Part shown: piece by piece, positions 1-8,824 of the stretch
How the letters are laid out: each line of letters begins with the position of its first letter
Numbering within the stretch: the stretch's first letter is position 1
DNA from: Pseudomonas fluorescens
GTDB lineage: Bacteria > Pseudomonadota > Gammaproteobacteria > Pseudomonadales > Pseudomonadaceae
Assembly (NCBI RefSeq): GCF_902497785.1
Contig: NZ_CABVHK010000006.1
Location: 248,001-312,000, forward strand
Reading direction: 5' to 3'
Length of the DNA: 64,000 nt
Translations under genes and position numbers: made by a program
The notes under the pieces: model-generated
What the model was told of the DNA's origin: nothing
Database searches by the model: none
The model's input: only the letters and a program-made list of their open reading frames with translations

Positions 1-377
1 AGAATGTCGAAGAAACGGAACACCACAAAACCTGCGAGCAACCAGTACCAGCCTTCCGGCACCAGCCACAGGGTGATCCACATGCCGACCATTTCGTCCC
101 AGACGATGCCTTCGTGGTCGTGCACGCGCAAATCGTCGGCCACTTTGCCGCACAGCCAGAAGCCGAACAGCATGGTGATACCCAGCATCAGCCAGTAACC
201 CCAGTCGGGCAGCATCTGCCACAACGGGATAAAGGGTAGCGCAACTAACGAACCCCAGGTGCCCGGCGCCTTTGGCAGGGTGCCCGAGCCGAAGCCGAAC
301 GCCAGGAAATGCCAAGGATTGCGCCAGACCGAGGGCGGTACGAATTCCGCCGGAACCTGTTTGGGATGATCTGTCAC
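1..377 (-). CDS. pgpA: Phosphatidylglycerophosphatase A, N-terminal part (cut by window edge)
   Basis: PgpA is an inner-membrane enzyme that dephosphorylates phosphatidylglycerophosphate to phosphatidylglycerol. About 125 N-terminal residues are visible; the rest lies beyond the window. The motif GFGSGTLPKAPGTWGSL, the downstream DEMVGMWITLW and several hydrophobic stretches are those of the family. The start is a GTG at 375-377, and its first bases overlap the TGA stop of thiL (GTGA), indicating translational coupling. The thiL-pgpA pair is the usual order in Pseudomonas and E. coli. The reading frame is open throughout. Confidence 0.93.
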   Translation of the reverse strand, partial: MTDHPKQVPAEFVPPSVWRNPWHFLAFGFGSGTLPKAPGTWGSLVALPFIPLWQMLPDWGYWLMLGITMLFGFWLCGKVADDLRVHDHEGIVWDEMVGMWITLWLVPEGWYWLLAGFVVFRFFDI

Positions 378-1339
378 GGTGTCTCCCGAAAATGTTGATA
401 GCCCCGGGTTTGCGGGGTGATGTCTTGCCCATCGGCATCCAGCAGCACGACGCCCTGCCCCGCGACGACACGCCCGACCACATGGATGGGCCAGCCATCG
501 GCCACCAGTTGCGGCAACTCGACGGACGGTAAGGTGAAGGCCAGCACGTAATCGTCTCCCCCACTCAGCGCAGCGTTTTGCGCGGCCGGTTGCCCGAGGA
601 ACGCCACTAATGCTTTCGACAGCGGTAATCGGTCCCGTTCAACTTGAATGCCGACCTTCGATGCGAGCGCGATGTGCCCGCAGTCGGCAAGCAGGCCGTC
701 GGAGATGTCCAGCGCCGAGGTCGCCTTGCCGCGCAATGCCTGACCCAGCGCGAGTTGCGGCGGTGGCGACCAGTAATGTGCCAGCAGCGGATCGGCGACG
801 GCCGCTTCAGCCGAGCGTTGACCGAGCACCAGCGGCAAGGCACCCGCGGCGTTGCCCAGGTCACCGCCAACGCACAGCAAGTCGCCAGGCTGCGCGCCGC
901 TGCGGGTCAGCGCCATGCCGCCCGGCACGCGCCCGAACACAGTCATGGTCAGGCTCAACGGGCCGCGAGTCGTGTCACCGCCCACCAGAGCCACGCCGCA
1001 CTGCTGCGCCATCAGGTTCAAACCACGGGCGTACGCGTCCAGCCACTCGGCGGTCACCGTCGGCAAGGTCAGGGCAAGGGTAAAGGCAATGGGGGTGGCG
1101 CCCATGCCAGCGAGATCGCTGACCGCCACGGCCAGCGAGCGCTGACCGAGCAAAAACGGGTCGCAAGGATCTGCAAAATGCACACCGGCCACGAGCGTGT
1201 CGGTGGAAATCGCCAACTGCTCCCCGGGGGGAACAGCGAGCAAGGCGCAGTCATCGCCGATCCCGAGGGCAACGCCTTCGCCGCCCTGCGCACAAGGCGC
1301 GGCGGCGAAGAAATTGCGGATCAGCTCAAACTCGCCCAT
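374..1339 (-). CDS. thiL: Thiamine-monophosphate kinase
   Basis: ThiL phosphorylates thiamine monophosphate with ATP to give thiamine diphosphate, the last step of cofactor synthesis. The 321-residue protein shows the family's GIGDDCA motif near residue 26, STDTLVAGVHF near residue 45, and LVGGDTTRG near residue 118, all used for Mg-ATP and substrate binding. I start it at the ATG at 1337-1339 (MGEFELIR), the conserved N-terminus; a TTG five codons upstream is in frame but less likely. No strong Shine-Dalgarno is visible, and the start lies 22 bases after the nusB stop, so it is probably read with nusB. Confidence 0.95.
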   Translation of the reverse strand: MGEFELIRNFFAAAPCAQGGEGVALGIGDDCALLAVPPGEQLAISTDTLVAGVHFADPCDPFLLGQRSLAVAVSDLAGMGATPIAFTLALTLPTVTAEWLDAYARGLNLMAQQCGVALVGGDTTRGPLSLTMTVFGRVPGGMALTRSGAQPGDLLCVGGDLGNAAGALPLVLGQRSAEAAVADPLLAHYWSPPPQLALGQALRGKATSALDISDGLLADCGHIALASKVGIQVERDRLPLSKALVAFLGQPAAQNAALSGGDDYVLAFTLPSVELPQLVADGWPIHVVGRVVAGQGVVLLDADGQDITPQTRGYQHFRETP

Positions 1340-1361
1340 CAGGCAGTTGCTCAAGCGCCGA

Positions 1362-1862
1362 TTAGCGCTTGAACGCCTTCACTTCAGCTTCACGCAGACG
1401 CGGGGCCAGCTTGTCGAGTACACCGTTGACGAACTTGTGGCCGTCGGTGGAACCGAAGACTTTCGCCAGCTCGATCCCTTCGTTGATCACCACGCGATAC
1501 GGCACGTCGACGCGTTCCAGCAGTTCCCAGGTGGACAGGCGCAATACCGCCAGTTCAACCGGGTCCAGCTCTTCGATAGTCAGGTCCAGGCAAGGTGTCA
1601 GTGCGGCGTCGATCCGGTCTTTCTGCGCCGGAACCCCATGAAGGATTTCACGGAAGTAGGCGCTGTCGACATCGCTGAAATCGTTATCGACCCGGAACTG
1701 CGCTTCGATTTCGTTCAGCGATTGCTTGGCCATGTGCCACTGGTACAGCGCCTGAGTCGCGAGCTGACGGGCTTCGCGACGCTTGACGCTTTTCGATGGC
1801 TTGCCGGCATCCGCAGGCTTTGGATCGCGCGGGTTGAAACGATCGCTTTCGTCGCTAATCAC
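1362..1862 (-). CDS. nusB: Transcription antitermination protein NusB
   Basis: NusB pairs with ribosomal protein S10 (NusE) on boxA RNA to prevent premature termination of rRNA transcripts and also takes part in lambda-type antitermination. The 166-residue protein has the all-helical NusB fold, recognisable in [15 protein letters not shown] near residue 28 and [20 protein letters not shown] near the C-terminus. A charged extension of about 20 residues precedes the conserved core. The GTG start overlaps the ribH stop by four bases (GTGA). NusB next to riboflavin genes is common in proteobacteria. Its partner S10 is encoded at 58752-59063 in this window. Confidence 0.96.
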   Translation of the reverse strand: MISDESDRFNPRDPKPADAGKPSKSVKRREARQLATQALYQWHMAKQSLNEIEAQFRVDNDFSDVDSAYFREILHGVPAQKDRIDAALTPCLDLTIEELDPVELAVLRLSTWELLERVDVPYRVVINEGIELAKVFGSTDGHKFVNGVLDKLAPRLREAEVKAFKR

Positions 1863-2335
1863 TTGGCCTCCAACTGCGCCAGCAGGCTGACCATTTCCAG
1901 AGCGGACAGGGCAGCTTCGGCACCTTTGTTACCGGCTTTGGTGCCGGAACGTTCAATGGCTTGCTCGATGGAATCAACGGTCAGCACGCCAAAAGCGACC
2001 GGTACGCCGAACTCCATGGACACCTGGGCCAGGCCCTTGGTGCACTCGCCCGCCACGTATTCGAAGTGCGGAGTGCCGCCACGAATGACCGCGCCCAAGG
2101 CGATGATTGCTGCATATTCGCCCTTCTGAGCGACTTTCTGCGCAACCAGCGGAATTTCGAAGGCGCCAGGCGCACGGATAATGGTGATGTCGCTTTCGCT
2201 CACGCCATGGCGAACCAGGGCATCAACTGCACCGCTGACCAGGCTTTCAACAACGAAGCTGTTGAAACGGCCCACTACCAAAGCGTAGCGGCCTTTAGGG
2301 GCGATGAAGGTACCTTCGATGGTCTTCAGGGTCAT
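1859..2335 (-). CDS. ribH: 6,7-dimethyl-8-ribityllumazine synthase
   Basis: Lumazine synthase condenses 5-amino-6-ribitylamino-uracil with 3,4-dihydroxy-2-butanone 4-phosphate to 6,7-dimethyl-8-ribityllumazine, the precursor of riboflavin. The 158-residue length and the motifs [18 protein letters not shown], and [14 protein letters not shown] (with the catalytic His in that last motif) are typical; Pseudomonas literature calls this gene ribE. It lies downstream of ribBA in the same direction but is separated from it by 228 bases holding a REP element, so it may have its own promoter or receive reduced read-through. Confidence 0.96.
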   Translation of the reverse strand: MTLKTIEGTFIAPKGRYALVVGRFNSFVVESLVSGAVDALVRHGVSESDITIIRAPGAFEIPLVAQKVAQKGEYAAIIALGAVIRGGTPHFEYVAGECTKGLAQVSMEFGVPVAFGVLTVDSIEQAIERSGTKAGNKGAEAALSALEMVSLLAQLEAK

Positions 2336-2434
2336 TCGTTAGATCTCTTAAAGAGCCGGGACGTGTTTTCTACGCGTCCCTCAGTGATATTTGAACCGCG
2401 AATACAGCGCCGGAATCGCACATCGGTGTCACTT

Positions 2435-2524
2435 TGTGGCGAGGGAGCTTGCTCCCGCTGGGTCGCGCAGCGGCCCCTATTGTGGGCGCTTCGCGCCCAA
2501 GCGGGAGCAAGCTCCCTCGCCACA
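2435..2524. repeat. REP-type inverted repeat, GGGAGCTTGCTCCC core
   Basis: Long inverted arms beginning TGTGGCGAGGGAGCTTGC and ending in the complement sit between ribBA and ribH. The loop also holds a short palindrome, GGGCGCTTCGCGCCC. The core differs from the two commoner REP families of this window. In the transcript it would form a large hairpin able to protect or attenuate the riboflavin mRNA. The rest of the 228-base gap shows no gene and no recognisable FMN riboswitch. Confidence 0.85.
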
Positions 2525-2563
2525 TTGAATCTCAAGTGAACAACTATGCCGGAATCCGGGTGA

Positions 2564-3655
2564 TTATTCGGAGGGCACGTATTCTACAACTTCCAGATCG
2601 AAACCGGATATCGCATTAAATTTCATGGGTGCCGACATCAGGCGCATTTTGCGCACGCCCAGGTCCCGAAGGATCTGCGAACCGGCACCGACAATGCTGT
2701 AGGTGGTCGGTTTTTTCGCCGGAGCGTGTTCAGCTGTTTCACGGATGTGCGCCAGCAACACGTCGCCATCGAGCGGGTGACCAAGCAACAGCACCACGCC
2801 GCTGCCAGCCTCGGCCACCGCGGCCATGGCGGCACGCAGGCTCCAGCGGCCCGGCTGCTTGACCATCAACAAGTCACGCAGCGGGTCCATGTTATGCACG
2901 CGAACCAGGGTCGGCTCTTCGGCGCAGACGTTGCCCAGGGTCAGCGCCATGTGCACGTCGCCTTCCACGGAATCACGATAGGTCACCAGGTTGAATTGGC
3001 CCAGCTCGCTGTCCAGTGGCTGCTCGGCAATCCGCTGAACGGTACGTTCGTGGATCATCCGGTAGTGAATCAGGTCGGCGATGGTGCCGATCTTGATGTT
3101 GTGTTCGGCGGCGAAGGCTTCGAGTTCAGCGCGACGGGACATGGTGCCGTCGTCGTTCATCACTTCGCAGATCACACCGCTCGGCTCGAAACCGGCCATG
3201 CGCGCCAGGTCGCAGGCGGCTTCAGTGTGGCCAGCGCGGGCAAGCGTGCCGCCGGCCTGGGCCATCAGCGGGAAGATGTGGCCGGGGCTGACGATGTCTT
3301 CAGCCTTGGCGTCTTTCGCGGCGGCGGCTTGTACGGTGCGCGCGCGGTCGGCAGCGGAGATGCCGGTGGTCACGCCGGTGGCGGCTTCGATGGACACGGT
3401 GAACTTGGTGCCGAAACCGGAACCGTTGCGCGGCGCCATCAGCGGCAGCTTGAGCAGTTCGCAGCGCTCGCGGCTCATCGGCATGCAAATCAGGCCACGC
3501 GCATGCTTGGCCATGAAGTTGATGTGCTCGGGCTGGCAGCACTCGGCGGCCATGATCAGGTCGCCTTCGTTCTCGCGGTCTTCGTCATCCATGAGGATGA
3601 CCATCTTGCCTTGGCGGATGTCTTCAACCAGTTCTTCGATGCTATTGAGCGCCAC
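2564..3655 (-). CDS. ribB: 3,4-dihydroxy-2-butanone 4-phosphate synthase with degenerate GTP cyclohydrolase II domain
   Basis: The N-terminal half converts ribulose 5-phosphate to 3,4-dihydroxy-2-butanone 4-phosphate; the acidic motif DDEDRENEGDL at residues 23-33 and the later AGHTEAACDLARMAG are intact. The C-terminal half, from about residue 203, aligns with GTP cyclohydrolase II but lacks the three zinc cysteines: at that place it reads EPTLVRVHNMDPLRDLL. It should therefore not open GTP, as in the RibBX variants known in proteobacteria. The start is a GTG at 3653-3655 preceded by AAGGGGG, giving 363 residues. It follows ribE by 16 bases. A separate ribA is expected elsewhere in the genome. 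Confidence 0.95.
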   Translation of the reverse strand: MALNSIEELVEDIRQGKMVILMDDEDRENEGDLIMAAECCQPEHINFMAKHARGLICMPMSRERCELLKLPLMAPRNGSGFGTKFTVSIEAATGVTTGISAADRARTVQAAAAKDAKAEDIVSPGHIFPLMAQAGGTLARAGHTEAACDLARMAGFEPSGVICEVMNDDGTMSRRAELEAFAAEHNIKIGTIADLIHYRMIHERTVQRIAEQPLDSELGQFNLVTYRDSVEGDVHMALTLGNVCAEEPTLVRVHNMDPLRDLLMVKQPGRWSLRAAMAAVAEAGSGVVLLLGHPLDGDVLLAHIRETAEHAPAKKPTTYSIVGAGSQILRDLGVRKMRLMSAPMKFNAISGFDLEVVEYVPSE

Positions 3656-3671
3656 AAGGCACCCCCTTGGT

Positions 3672-4337
3672 TCAGGATTTGAGGTAGCCATTGGCGGCCA
3701 GAAAGCTTTCTGTAATGTTCCCGGACTTTGCCGGTTCGGCGGCCTTGTCGCCCAGCAGCAGGCGTTCCAGATAACGTGCCAGCAAGTCGACTTCCAGATT
3801 CACCCGGCGACCCGGCTGATACGACGCCATGATGGTCTCGCTCAGGGTGTGCGGAATGATGGTCAGCATGAACTCGGCGCCATCGACTGCGTTCACGGTC
3901 AGGCTGGTGCCGTCGACGGTGATCGAGCCTTTATGGGCGATGTATTTGGCCAGCTCTTTCGGTGCACGGATGCGGAATTCCACGGCGCGCGCATTCTCGG
4001 TGCGGGCAACCACTTCGCCCACGCCATCGACGTGACCGCTGACCAGATGCCCGCCCAGACGAGTGGTCGGGGTCAGGGCTTTTTCCAGATTGACCGGGCT
4101 GCCGCTTTTCAGGTCGTTCATGGCGGTGCAGTCGAGGGTTTCGCGGCTGACGTCCGCCGCAAAGCCATTGCCTGGCAGCTCGACCGCCGTCAGGCACACG
4201 CCGTTGACCGCGATGCTGTCGCCCAGCTTGACGTCGCTCAGATCGAGCTTGCCGGTTTCAACATGGACCCGCACATCTCCGCCTTTTGGGGTCAATGCAC
4301 GAATACTGCCGATGGATTCGATGATGCCGGTAAACAT
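3672..4337 (-). CDS. ribE: Riboflavin synthase, alpha subunit
   Basis: Riboflavin synthase dismutates two molecules of 6,7-dimethyl-8-ribityllumazine into riboflavin and a pyrimidine. The 221-residue protein starts with the hallmark MFTGIIESIG and shows the internal duplication of the lumazine-binding barrel: the second copy begins around GGHLVSGHVDGVGEV. The ATG at 4335-4337 is preceded by a perfect GAGGAGGA, so longer in-frame starts are rejected. It is called ribC in some Pseudomonas annotations. It sits between ribD and ribBA in one operon. Confidence 0.96.
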   Translation of the reverse strand: MFTGIIESIGSIRALTPKGGDVRVHVETGKLDLSDVKLGDSIAVNGVCLTAVELPGNGFAADVSRETLDCTAMNDLKSGSPVNLEKALTPTTRLGGHLVSGHVDGVGEVVARTENARAVEFRIRAPKELAKYIAHKGSITVDGTSLTVNAVDGAEFMLTIIPHTLSETIMASYQPGRRVNLEVDLLARYLERLLLGDKAAEPAKSGNITESFLAANGYLKS

Positions 4338-4383
4338 GGAGTCCTCCTCGAGAACAGGGCCGTCGCGTGGCGCAGGCCGGGAA

Positions 4384-5517
4384 TTATACGCTTGCCGCTG
4401 GCGCAGGAATGGCAATGACTCGCCAGTCATCGCCAACCGCGCGGATTTCAGTGATTTTGAGTGCGGGCGCGTCTTTCATCTGCGCCAACGGCCAGTCCAG
4501 CAATGGTCGAGCCGAAGAACCGAGGAACTTGCCGGCGATGAAAATCTGGTATTCGTCCACCAGACCTTGCTGGGCGAACGCTCCCGCCAGACGTGGACCC
4601 GCTTCGACCAGCACCTCATTAACCCCACGATTGGCCAGTTCGACCAGCAACTTGCGCAGGTCGACCAAGCCATCCTCACCGGCCACGATCAGGCATTCCG
4701 GGCCATTGGCGTATTGCTCTTCGATCGCCATGCAGGTAGCGACCAGCGCCGGGCCGGCCTTGAAGAACGGCGCATCCAGCGGCACTCGCAAGCGGCCGTC
4801 AATCAGCACGCGCAGCGGCGGACGGCTCATCGCCAAAGCGGTTTGCTCGGCGTCCAGGCCTAATTCGTCGGCACGCACGGTCAAACGCGCGTTGTCCGCC
4901 AGCACCGTGTCGGCGCCGGTCAGCACCACGCTGGCCTGGGCGCGCAGCCGTTGCACTGCCGAACGCGCGGCCGGGCCGGTAATCCATTGGCTCTCGCCGC
5001 TTTCCATCGCCGTGCGACCGTCGAGGCTCATGGCCAACTTGACCCGCACGAACGGCAAGCCGTGTTCCATGCGTTTGAGGAAGCCTTGATTGAGCTTGCG
5101 CGCCTCGGCTTCGAGCACACCGCTTTCGATGGCGATGCCAGCCTGAGCCAGGCGCTGCATGCCGCGACCGGCCACTGAAGGGTTCGGGTCCTGCATCGCC
5201 GCGACGACGCGTGCGAGGCCGGCATTCACCAGTGCATCGGCGCAGGGGGGCGTGCGGCCGTGATGGCTGCACGGTTCGAGGGTCACGTAAGCGGTGGCGC
5301 CTCGGGCCTTGTCACCGGCCGCGCGCAGGGCGTGGACTTCGGCGTGGGGTTCGCCGGTGCGCACGTGCCAGCCTTCGCCGACAATCTGCCCGTCCTTCAC
5401 GATTACGCAGCCAACCCGCGGGTTGGGGTGAGTCGTGTAGTGACCTTTGCGCGCCAGTTCAAGGGCGCGGGCCATGTAATGGGCGTCGAGGATGGCAAGT
5501 TCTGGGGGGGTGGTCAT
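4384..5517 (-). CDS. ribD: Bifunctional diaminohydroxyphosphoribosylaminopyrimidine deaminase / uracil reductase
   Basis: RibD carries out the second and third steps of riboflavin synthesis from GTP. The N-terminal cytidine-deaminase-like domain shows the zinc site HAE (in [14 protein letters not shown]) and [11 protein letters not shown]. The C-terminal NADPH reductase domain starts near residue 150 ([15 protein letters not shown]). At 377 residues it has the usual length. Its ATG overlaps the nrdR stop by four bases (ATGA), and the gene is followed by ribE after 46 bases. Confidence 0.96.
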   Translation of the reverse strand: MTTPPELAILDAHYMARALELARKGHYTTHPNPRVGCVIVKDGQIVGEGWHVRTGEPHAEVHALRAAGDKARGATAYVTLEPCSHHGRTPPCADALVNAGLARVVAAMQDPNPSVAGRGMQRLAQAGIAIESGVLEAEARKLNQGFLKRMEHGLPFVRVKLAMSLDGRTAMESGESQWITGPAARSAVQRLRAQASVVLTGADTVLADNARLTVRADELGLDAEQTALAMSRPPLRVLIDGRLRVPLDAPFFKAGPALVATCMAIEEQYANGPECLIVAGEDGLVDLRKLLVELANRGVNEVLVEAGPRLAGAFAQQGLVDEYQIFIAGKFLGSSARPLLDWPLAQMKDAPALKITEIRAVGDDWRVIAIPAPAASV

Positions 5518-5978
5518 TCTTTCACCGGCTCACGGGCCAGGCGATCGATCTCTTCACGGAACTCGTTGAGGTCCTGGAAGCGGCGATACACGGAGGCAAA
5601 GCGAATGTAGGCGACTTCATCGAGCTTTTGCAGCTCGGCCATCACCAGTTCACCGACCACGAGGGATTTGACCTCGCGCTCGCCGGTGGCGCGCAGCTTG
5701 TGTTTGATGTGCACCAGCGACGATTCGAGGCGCTCGACACTCACCGGGCGTTTCTCCAGCGCGCGCTGCATGCCGGCACGGAGTTTTTCTTCGTCGAATG
5801 GCTGACGGCTGCCGTCAGTTTTGATCAGGCGCGGCAACACCAGTTCGGCAGTCTCGAACGTCGTGAAACGCTCGCCGCAGGCCAGGCATTCGCGCCGGCG
5901 GCGCACCTGTTCGCCCTCGGCGACCAGACGCGAGTCGATGACCTTGGTGTCGTTGGCACCGCAGAAGGGACAGTGCAT
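5514..5978 (-). CDS. nrdR: Transcriptional repressor NrdR
   Basis: NrdR is an ATP/dATP-sensing repressor of ribonucleotide reductase genes. The 154-residue protein has an N-terminal zinc ribbon (Cys3, Cys6, Cys31, Cys34 in CPFCG and CLACG) followed by an ATP-cone domain. The ATG at 5976-5978 gives the conserved MHCPFCG start; a longer in-frame version would extend into the upstream intergenic region and is rejected. It is the first gene of the nrdR-ribD-ribE-ribBA set, so its promoter should lie in 5979-6106, shared with the divergent lipoprotein gene. Confidence 0.96.
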   Translation of the reverse strand: MHCPFCGANDTKVIDSRLVAEGEQVRRRRECLACGERFTTFETAELVLPRLIKTDGSRQPFDEEKLRAGMQRALEKRPVSVERLESSLVHIKHKLRATGEREVKSLVVGELVMAELQKLDEVAYIRFASVYRRFQDLNEFREEIDRLAREPVKE

Positions 5979-6106
5979 GGTGGCAGGCAACAAAAAAAGG
6001 GAGGGCCATGGTAGCGCATCCCCGTGGCAAGACAAGCCATAGGGTTTGCGGTATACAGACTGGCTATATAGACCGATCCATGGATTTCACCTTGCTGGAG
6101 CCGCAA

Positions 6107-6571
6107 ATGTCCCTAAGACCGCTCGTCTTGCTCAGCCTTTTCAGCCTGTTGGTGGCCTGCAGCAGCGATGCGCCCAAGCCCCAGCCGCCGACCCCGGGGC
6201 CCGCCCCGCAGGCCGCGCAGAAAAAAGCCAGGGAGTCCGCCAACCTCGGCCCGCTGCCCGCTTATCAACGTGAATTGAGCGGCACCCTGCAAGGCGTGCC
6301 GGCCGGTGCCGAAGTCGAACTGGCGTTGCTGGTGATCGACGACAAGGATCGCCCGCAGCAATTGCTCGCCAGTTCCAGCCTGATTGGCACCAATCAAGTG
6401 CTGCCTTTCCACCTGCGCTTCAATCCGGATTCTTTCCCGGCTGGCGCCCGTGTGGAATTGCGCGGTCGCGCCAGCCAGTCCGGCCAGCTGATTTTGCACT
6501 TGCCGTCGCAAGTGATCAGCCAGCCGACCACCCAGGCCATGGGCCAGCTGCAATTCGTCAAAGCACCATGA
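6107..6571 (+). CDS. YbaY-family lipoprotein
   Basis: A 154-residue probable outer-membrane or periplasmic lipoprotein. The signal peptide ends in LLVAC with the lipidated Cys at residue 18, followed by a Pro/Gln/Ala-rich linker to about residue 45. The rest (SGTLQGVPAGAEVELALLVID and following) resembles the YbaY/pilotin-like beta-sandwich domain; a specific role is unknown. The ATG at 6107 is preceded by GGAG eight bases upstream; an ATG at 6080 is possible but has no ribosome site. The stop overlaps the next start (ATGA), so it is coupled to the methyltransferase gene. Confidence 0.85.
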   Translation: MSLRPLVLLSLFSLLVACSSDAPKPQPPTPGPAPQAAQKKARESANLGPLPAYQRELSGTLQGVPAGAEVELALLVIDDKDRPQQLLASSSLIGTNQVLPFHLRFNPDSFPAGARVELRGRASQSGQLILHLPSQVISQPTTQAMGQLQFVKAP

Positions 6572-7224
6572 TTGCACCGCTCGACCTGCAACAGGCCTTG
6601 GGTGATTTGCTCGGGGATGCGCAGCTGGTGCCGGTCGCCTTGCCCGACACCGAGCTGAAACTCTGGCTGATCGACGGCGACAACATGGACCGCGCCTTCA
6701 GCCCGGAAGAAACCCGGCGAATTCTGCATGAGCCGCCGTACTGGAGTTTTTGCTGGGCCAGCGGTTTGGCCATGGCGCGTTATCTCGCCGAATTCCCCGA
6801 GTGGGTCAGCGGCAAGCGCGTGCTGGATTTCGGCGCCGGTTCCGGGGTGGCGGGGATTGCGGCGGTGAAGGCCGGTGCGCTGGAAGTGGTGGCTTGCGAC
6901 CTGGACCCGCTGGCGATTGCTGCGTGTCGGGCGAATGCTGCGCTCAATGGTGTGCAACTCAGCTACTCGACGGATTTTTTCGCCGAGGCCGATCGCTTTG
7001 ATCTGATTCTGGTGGCCGATGTGCTTTACGACCGGGCGAACCTGCCGTTGCTCGATGAGTTTTTGAGCCGTGGGCAGGAGGCGCTGGTGGCGGATTCGCG
7101 GGTCAGGGATTTTCGTCACCCGTTGTATCAGCGCATCGAAATGCTCGAAGCGATGACCTTGCCGGACCTGGCCGAGCCTGAAGAGTTTCGGCATGTGAGC
7201 CTGTACCACGCGCGCCGCTTTTGA
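6568..7224 (+). CDS. Class I SAM-dependent methyltransferase (lysine methyltransferase-like)
   Basis: A 218-residue Rossmann-fold methyltransferase. Motif I is RVLDFGAGSGVAGIAA near residue 85, followed by the acidic CDLDPLA (motif II) and DLILVADVLYD (post-I/IV), which resembles the ETFB/EEF-type protein lysine methyltransferases and PrmA-like enzymes. The PPYWSFCWASGLAMARYL segment before motif I is typical of that branch. The substrate cannot be deduced from the sequence. It overlaps the lipoprotein gene by four bases. Confidence 0.88.
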   Translation: MIAPLDLQQALGDLLGDAQLVPVALPDTELKLWLIDGDNMDRAFSPEETRRILHEPPYWSFCWASGLAMARYLAEFPEWVSGKRVLDFGAGSGVAGIAAVKAGALEVVACDLDPLAIAACRANAALNGVQLSYSTDFFAEADRFDLILVADVLYDRANLPLLDEFLSRGQEALVADSRVRDFRHPLYQRIEMLEAMTLPDLAEPEEFRHVSLYHARRF

Positions 7225-7225
7225 A

Positions 7226-7308
7226 GGCGCCAAAAGATCGCAGCCTTCGGCAGCTCCTGCACAAACTCGATCCCGTAGGAGCTGCCGAAGGCTGCGATCT
7301 TTTGCGCC
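7226..7308. repeat. REP-type inverted repeat, AGGAGCTGCCGAAGGCTGCG family
   Basis: Arms AAAGATCGCAGCCTTCGGC and its complement flank a loop of about 15 bases between the convergent-free end of the methyltransferase gene and cnoX. The same unit recurs at 12063-12137 and 43008-43078. In RNA it would act as a 3' hairpin for the upstream transcript. Confidence 0.9.
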
Positions 7309-7350
7309 AGCCCTTATAGTGAGTCTATTCACGCTTCCAAGAGATCCCCC

Positions 7351-8223
7351 ATGATTCAGGAAACGCCGTACATCTTCGACGCCACGACTGCCGATTTCGA
7401 CCAGTCGGTGATCGAGAACTCTTTCCACAAACCGGTGCTGGTGGATTTCTGGGCCGAATGGTGTGCGCCCTGCAAAGTGCTGATGCCGATGCTGCAGACC
7501 ATTGCCGAGGGCTATCAGGGCGAGTTGCTGCTGGCCAAGGTCAACTGCGATCTGGAACAGGACATCGTTGCCCGTTTCGGCATTCGCAGCCTGCCGACTG
7601 TGGTGTTGTTCAAAGATGGCCAGCCGGTGGATGGCTTTGCCGGTGCACAACCGGAATCCGCCGTGCGCGCGATGCTGGAGCCGCACGTGCAAATGCCGCC
7701 ACCGCCGGCCGCCGATCCGTTCGAGCAAGCGCAGGCGCTGTTCGACGAGAGCCGCTTCGCTGACGCCGAAGCCGTGCTCACCGTGCTGCTGGGCGAAGAC
7801 AACAGCAACGCCAAGGCGCTGATTCTCTACGCCCGCTGCCTGACCGAGCGCGGCGAACTGGGTGAAGCGCAAACCGTGCTCGATGCGGTGAAAAGCGATG
7901 AACACAAGGCTGCATTGGCCGGTGCGAAAGCGCAGATCCAGTTTCTCGGCCAGGCCAAGGACCTGCCGGATGCCGCCGACCTGAAGGCACGTCTGGCGAA
8001 GAACCCGCAGGACGATGAAGCGGTGTATCAACTGGCGATCCAGCAATTGGCCCGCCAGCAGTACGACGCGGCGCTGGACGCATTGCTCAAGTTGTTCATC
8101 CGCAATCGCAGCTACAGCGAAGGCTTGCCGCACAAGACCTTGCTGCAGGTGTTCGAATTGCTGGGCAATGATCACCCGTTGGTGACCACCTATCGCCGCA
8201 AACTGTTTGCCGCACTGTATTAA
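7351..8223 (+). CDS. cnoX: Thioredoxin-TPR chaperedoxin CnoX (YbbN)
   Basis: CnoX holds stress-damaged proteins for GroEL and can protect cysteines. The 290-residue protein has a thioredoxin domain (residues about 10-110, active site WCAPC with Cys38 and Cys41) followed by TPR-like helices (FEQAQALFDESRFADAEAVL onward), the family's architecture. Both active-site cysteines are present, unlike E. coli CnoX, which lacks the CxxC pair, so thiol-disulfide activity is plausible here. The gene stands alone between two REP elements. Confidence 0.92.
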   Translation: MIQETPYIFDATTADFDQSVIENSFHKPVLVDFWAEWCAPCKVLMPMLQTIAEGYQGELLLAKVNCDLEQDIVARFGIRSLPTVVLFKDGQPVDGFAGAQPESAVRAMLEPHVQMPPPPAADPFEQAQALFDESRFADAEAVLTVLLGEDNSNAKALILYARCLTERGELGEAQTVLDAVKSDEHKAALAGAKAQIQFLGQAKDLPDAADLKARLAKNPQDDEAVYQLAIQQLARQQYDAALDALLKLFIRNRSYSEGLPHKTLLQVFELLGNDHPLVTTYRRKLFAALY

Positions 8224-8243
8224 TCGGATCCTGAATCCGATCC

Positions 8244-8345
8244 GTAGGAGCTGCGGCACGCTGCGATCTTTTGATCTTTCTTTTACGGCGTAAACCGGCC
8301 AGAAGATCAAAAGATCAAAAGATCGCAGCCTGCGGCAGCTCCTAC
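8244..8345. repeat. REP-type inverted repeat overlapping a gene end
   Basis: Arms GTAGGAGCTGCGGCACGCTG and a slightly divergent complement (GCAGCCTGCGGCAGCTCCTAC) enclose a loop with repeated GATCAAAAGATC. The right-hand end supplies the TAG stop codon of the convergent gene at 8342-8689. Located between two convergent genes, it could serve as a two-way transcription end. Confidence 0.88.
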
Positions 8346-8689
8346 GCTGGCTTGCGCCAGCTGTAAATCGGCGTATCCCCGCCACTCGATACTTTCACAT
8401 CCGCGCTATGTCGCAAGCGCACCAGCAAGCGTTTGCCCGACGCCGCGCTTCCGGTCAGTCCTTCCAGCTGCTCCAGCAGATCCGGCCCGCTCAGTTCCCC
8501 GGCCTTGCGCAGCAAATCCCTTGCGATTTGCCACTGCGCGTCATCCGGGTTCAACGGTTTCGCCGGCGCCGCGCTGGCTTCAGGCTTGACCACCTGCAGC
8601 TGCGAGCCAAGGCGCGCCCAGTCAGCGTCATCCATCTCCAGGGTCAAATCCACCGGCCAGTCGCCGATGCTTCCGCGTATACGCAACAT
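8342..8689 (-). CDS. Conserved hypothetical protein, 115 residues
   Basis: I do not recognise a named family. The 115-residue protein begins MLRIRGSIGDWPVDLTLEMDD, has an Ala/Pro-rich linker near residue 50, and a helical second half ending in GDTPIYSWRKPA. It has no signal peptide or membrane segment, so it is probably cytoplasmic. The ATG at 8687-8689 is preceded by AGGAG at the right distance; longer starts are rejected. The same gene lies beside the zinc-type operon in other Pseudomonas genomes as far as I recall. Its last codons lie inside a REP element. Confidence 0.75.
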   Translation of the reverse strand: MLRIRGSIGDWPVDLTLEMDDADWARLGSQLQVVKPEASAAPAKPLNPDDAQWQIARDLLRKAGELSGPDLLEQLEGLTGSAASGKRLLVRLRHSADVKVSSGGDTPIYSWRKPA

Positions 8690-8774
8690 AAGTCTGCTCC
8701 TGCACATTTCTGAGTTGCATGCTCCCATGGGACTTGTGCAACGCCAAGCAGGCGGGCAAACTCTCCGCACTTAC

Positions 8775-8792
8775 GTTATAAGATTACATAAC
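8775..8792 (+). promoter_or_regulatory. Candidate Zur box upstream of the zinc-type operon
   Basis: GTTATAAGATTACATAAC carries the inverted half-sites GTTAT and ATAAC, like the half-sites of Zur boxes (TGTTATA...TATAACA), 33 bases before the histidine-rich protein gene. The spacing between half-sites is longer than the standard box, so the call is tentative. Zinc control of this operon is known for the P. aeruginosa counterpart. Confidence 0.45.
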
Positions 8793-8824
8793 AAATTATT
8801 TATGTACCTGTCCGGAGACTTCCC

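Noticed and set aside
2336..2563. FMN riboswitch near the riboflavin genes
   Set aside because: The gap between ribBA and ribH contains a REP but none of the conserved RFN segments, and the ribE-ribBA gap is only 16 bases.
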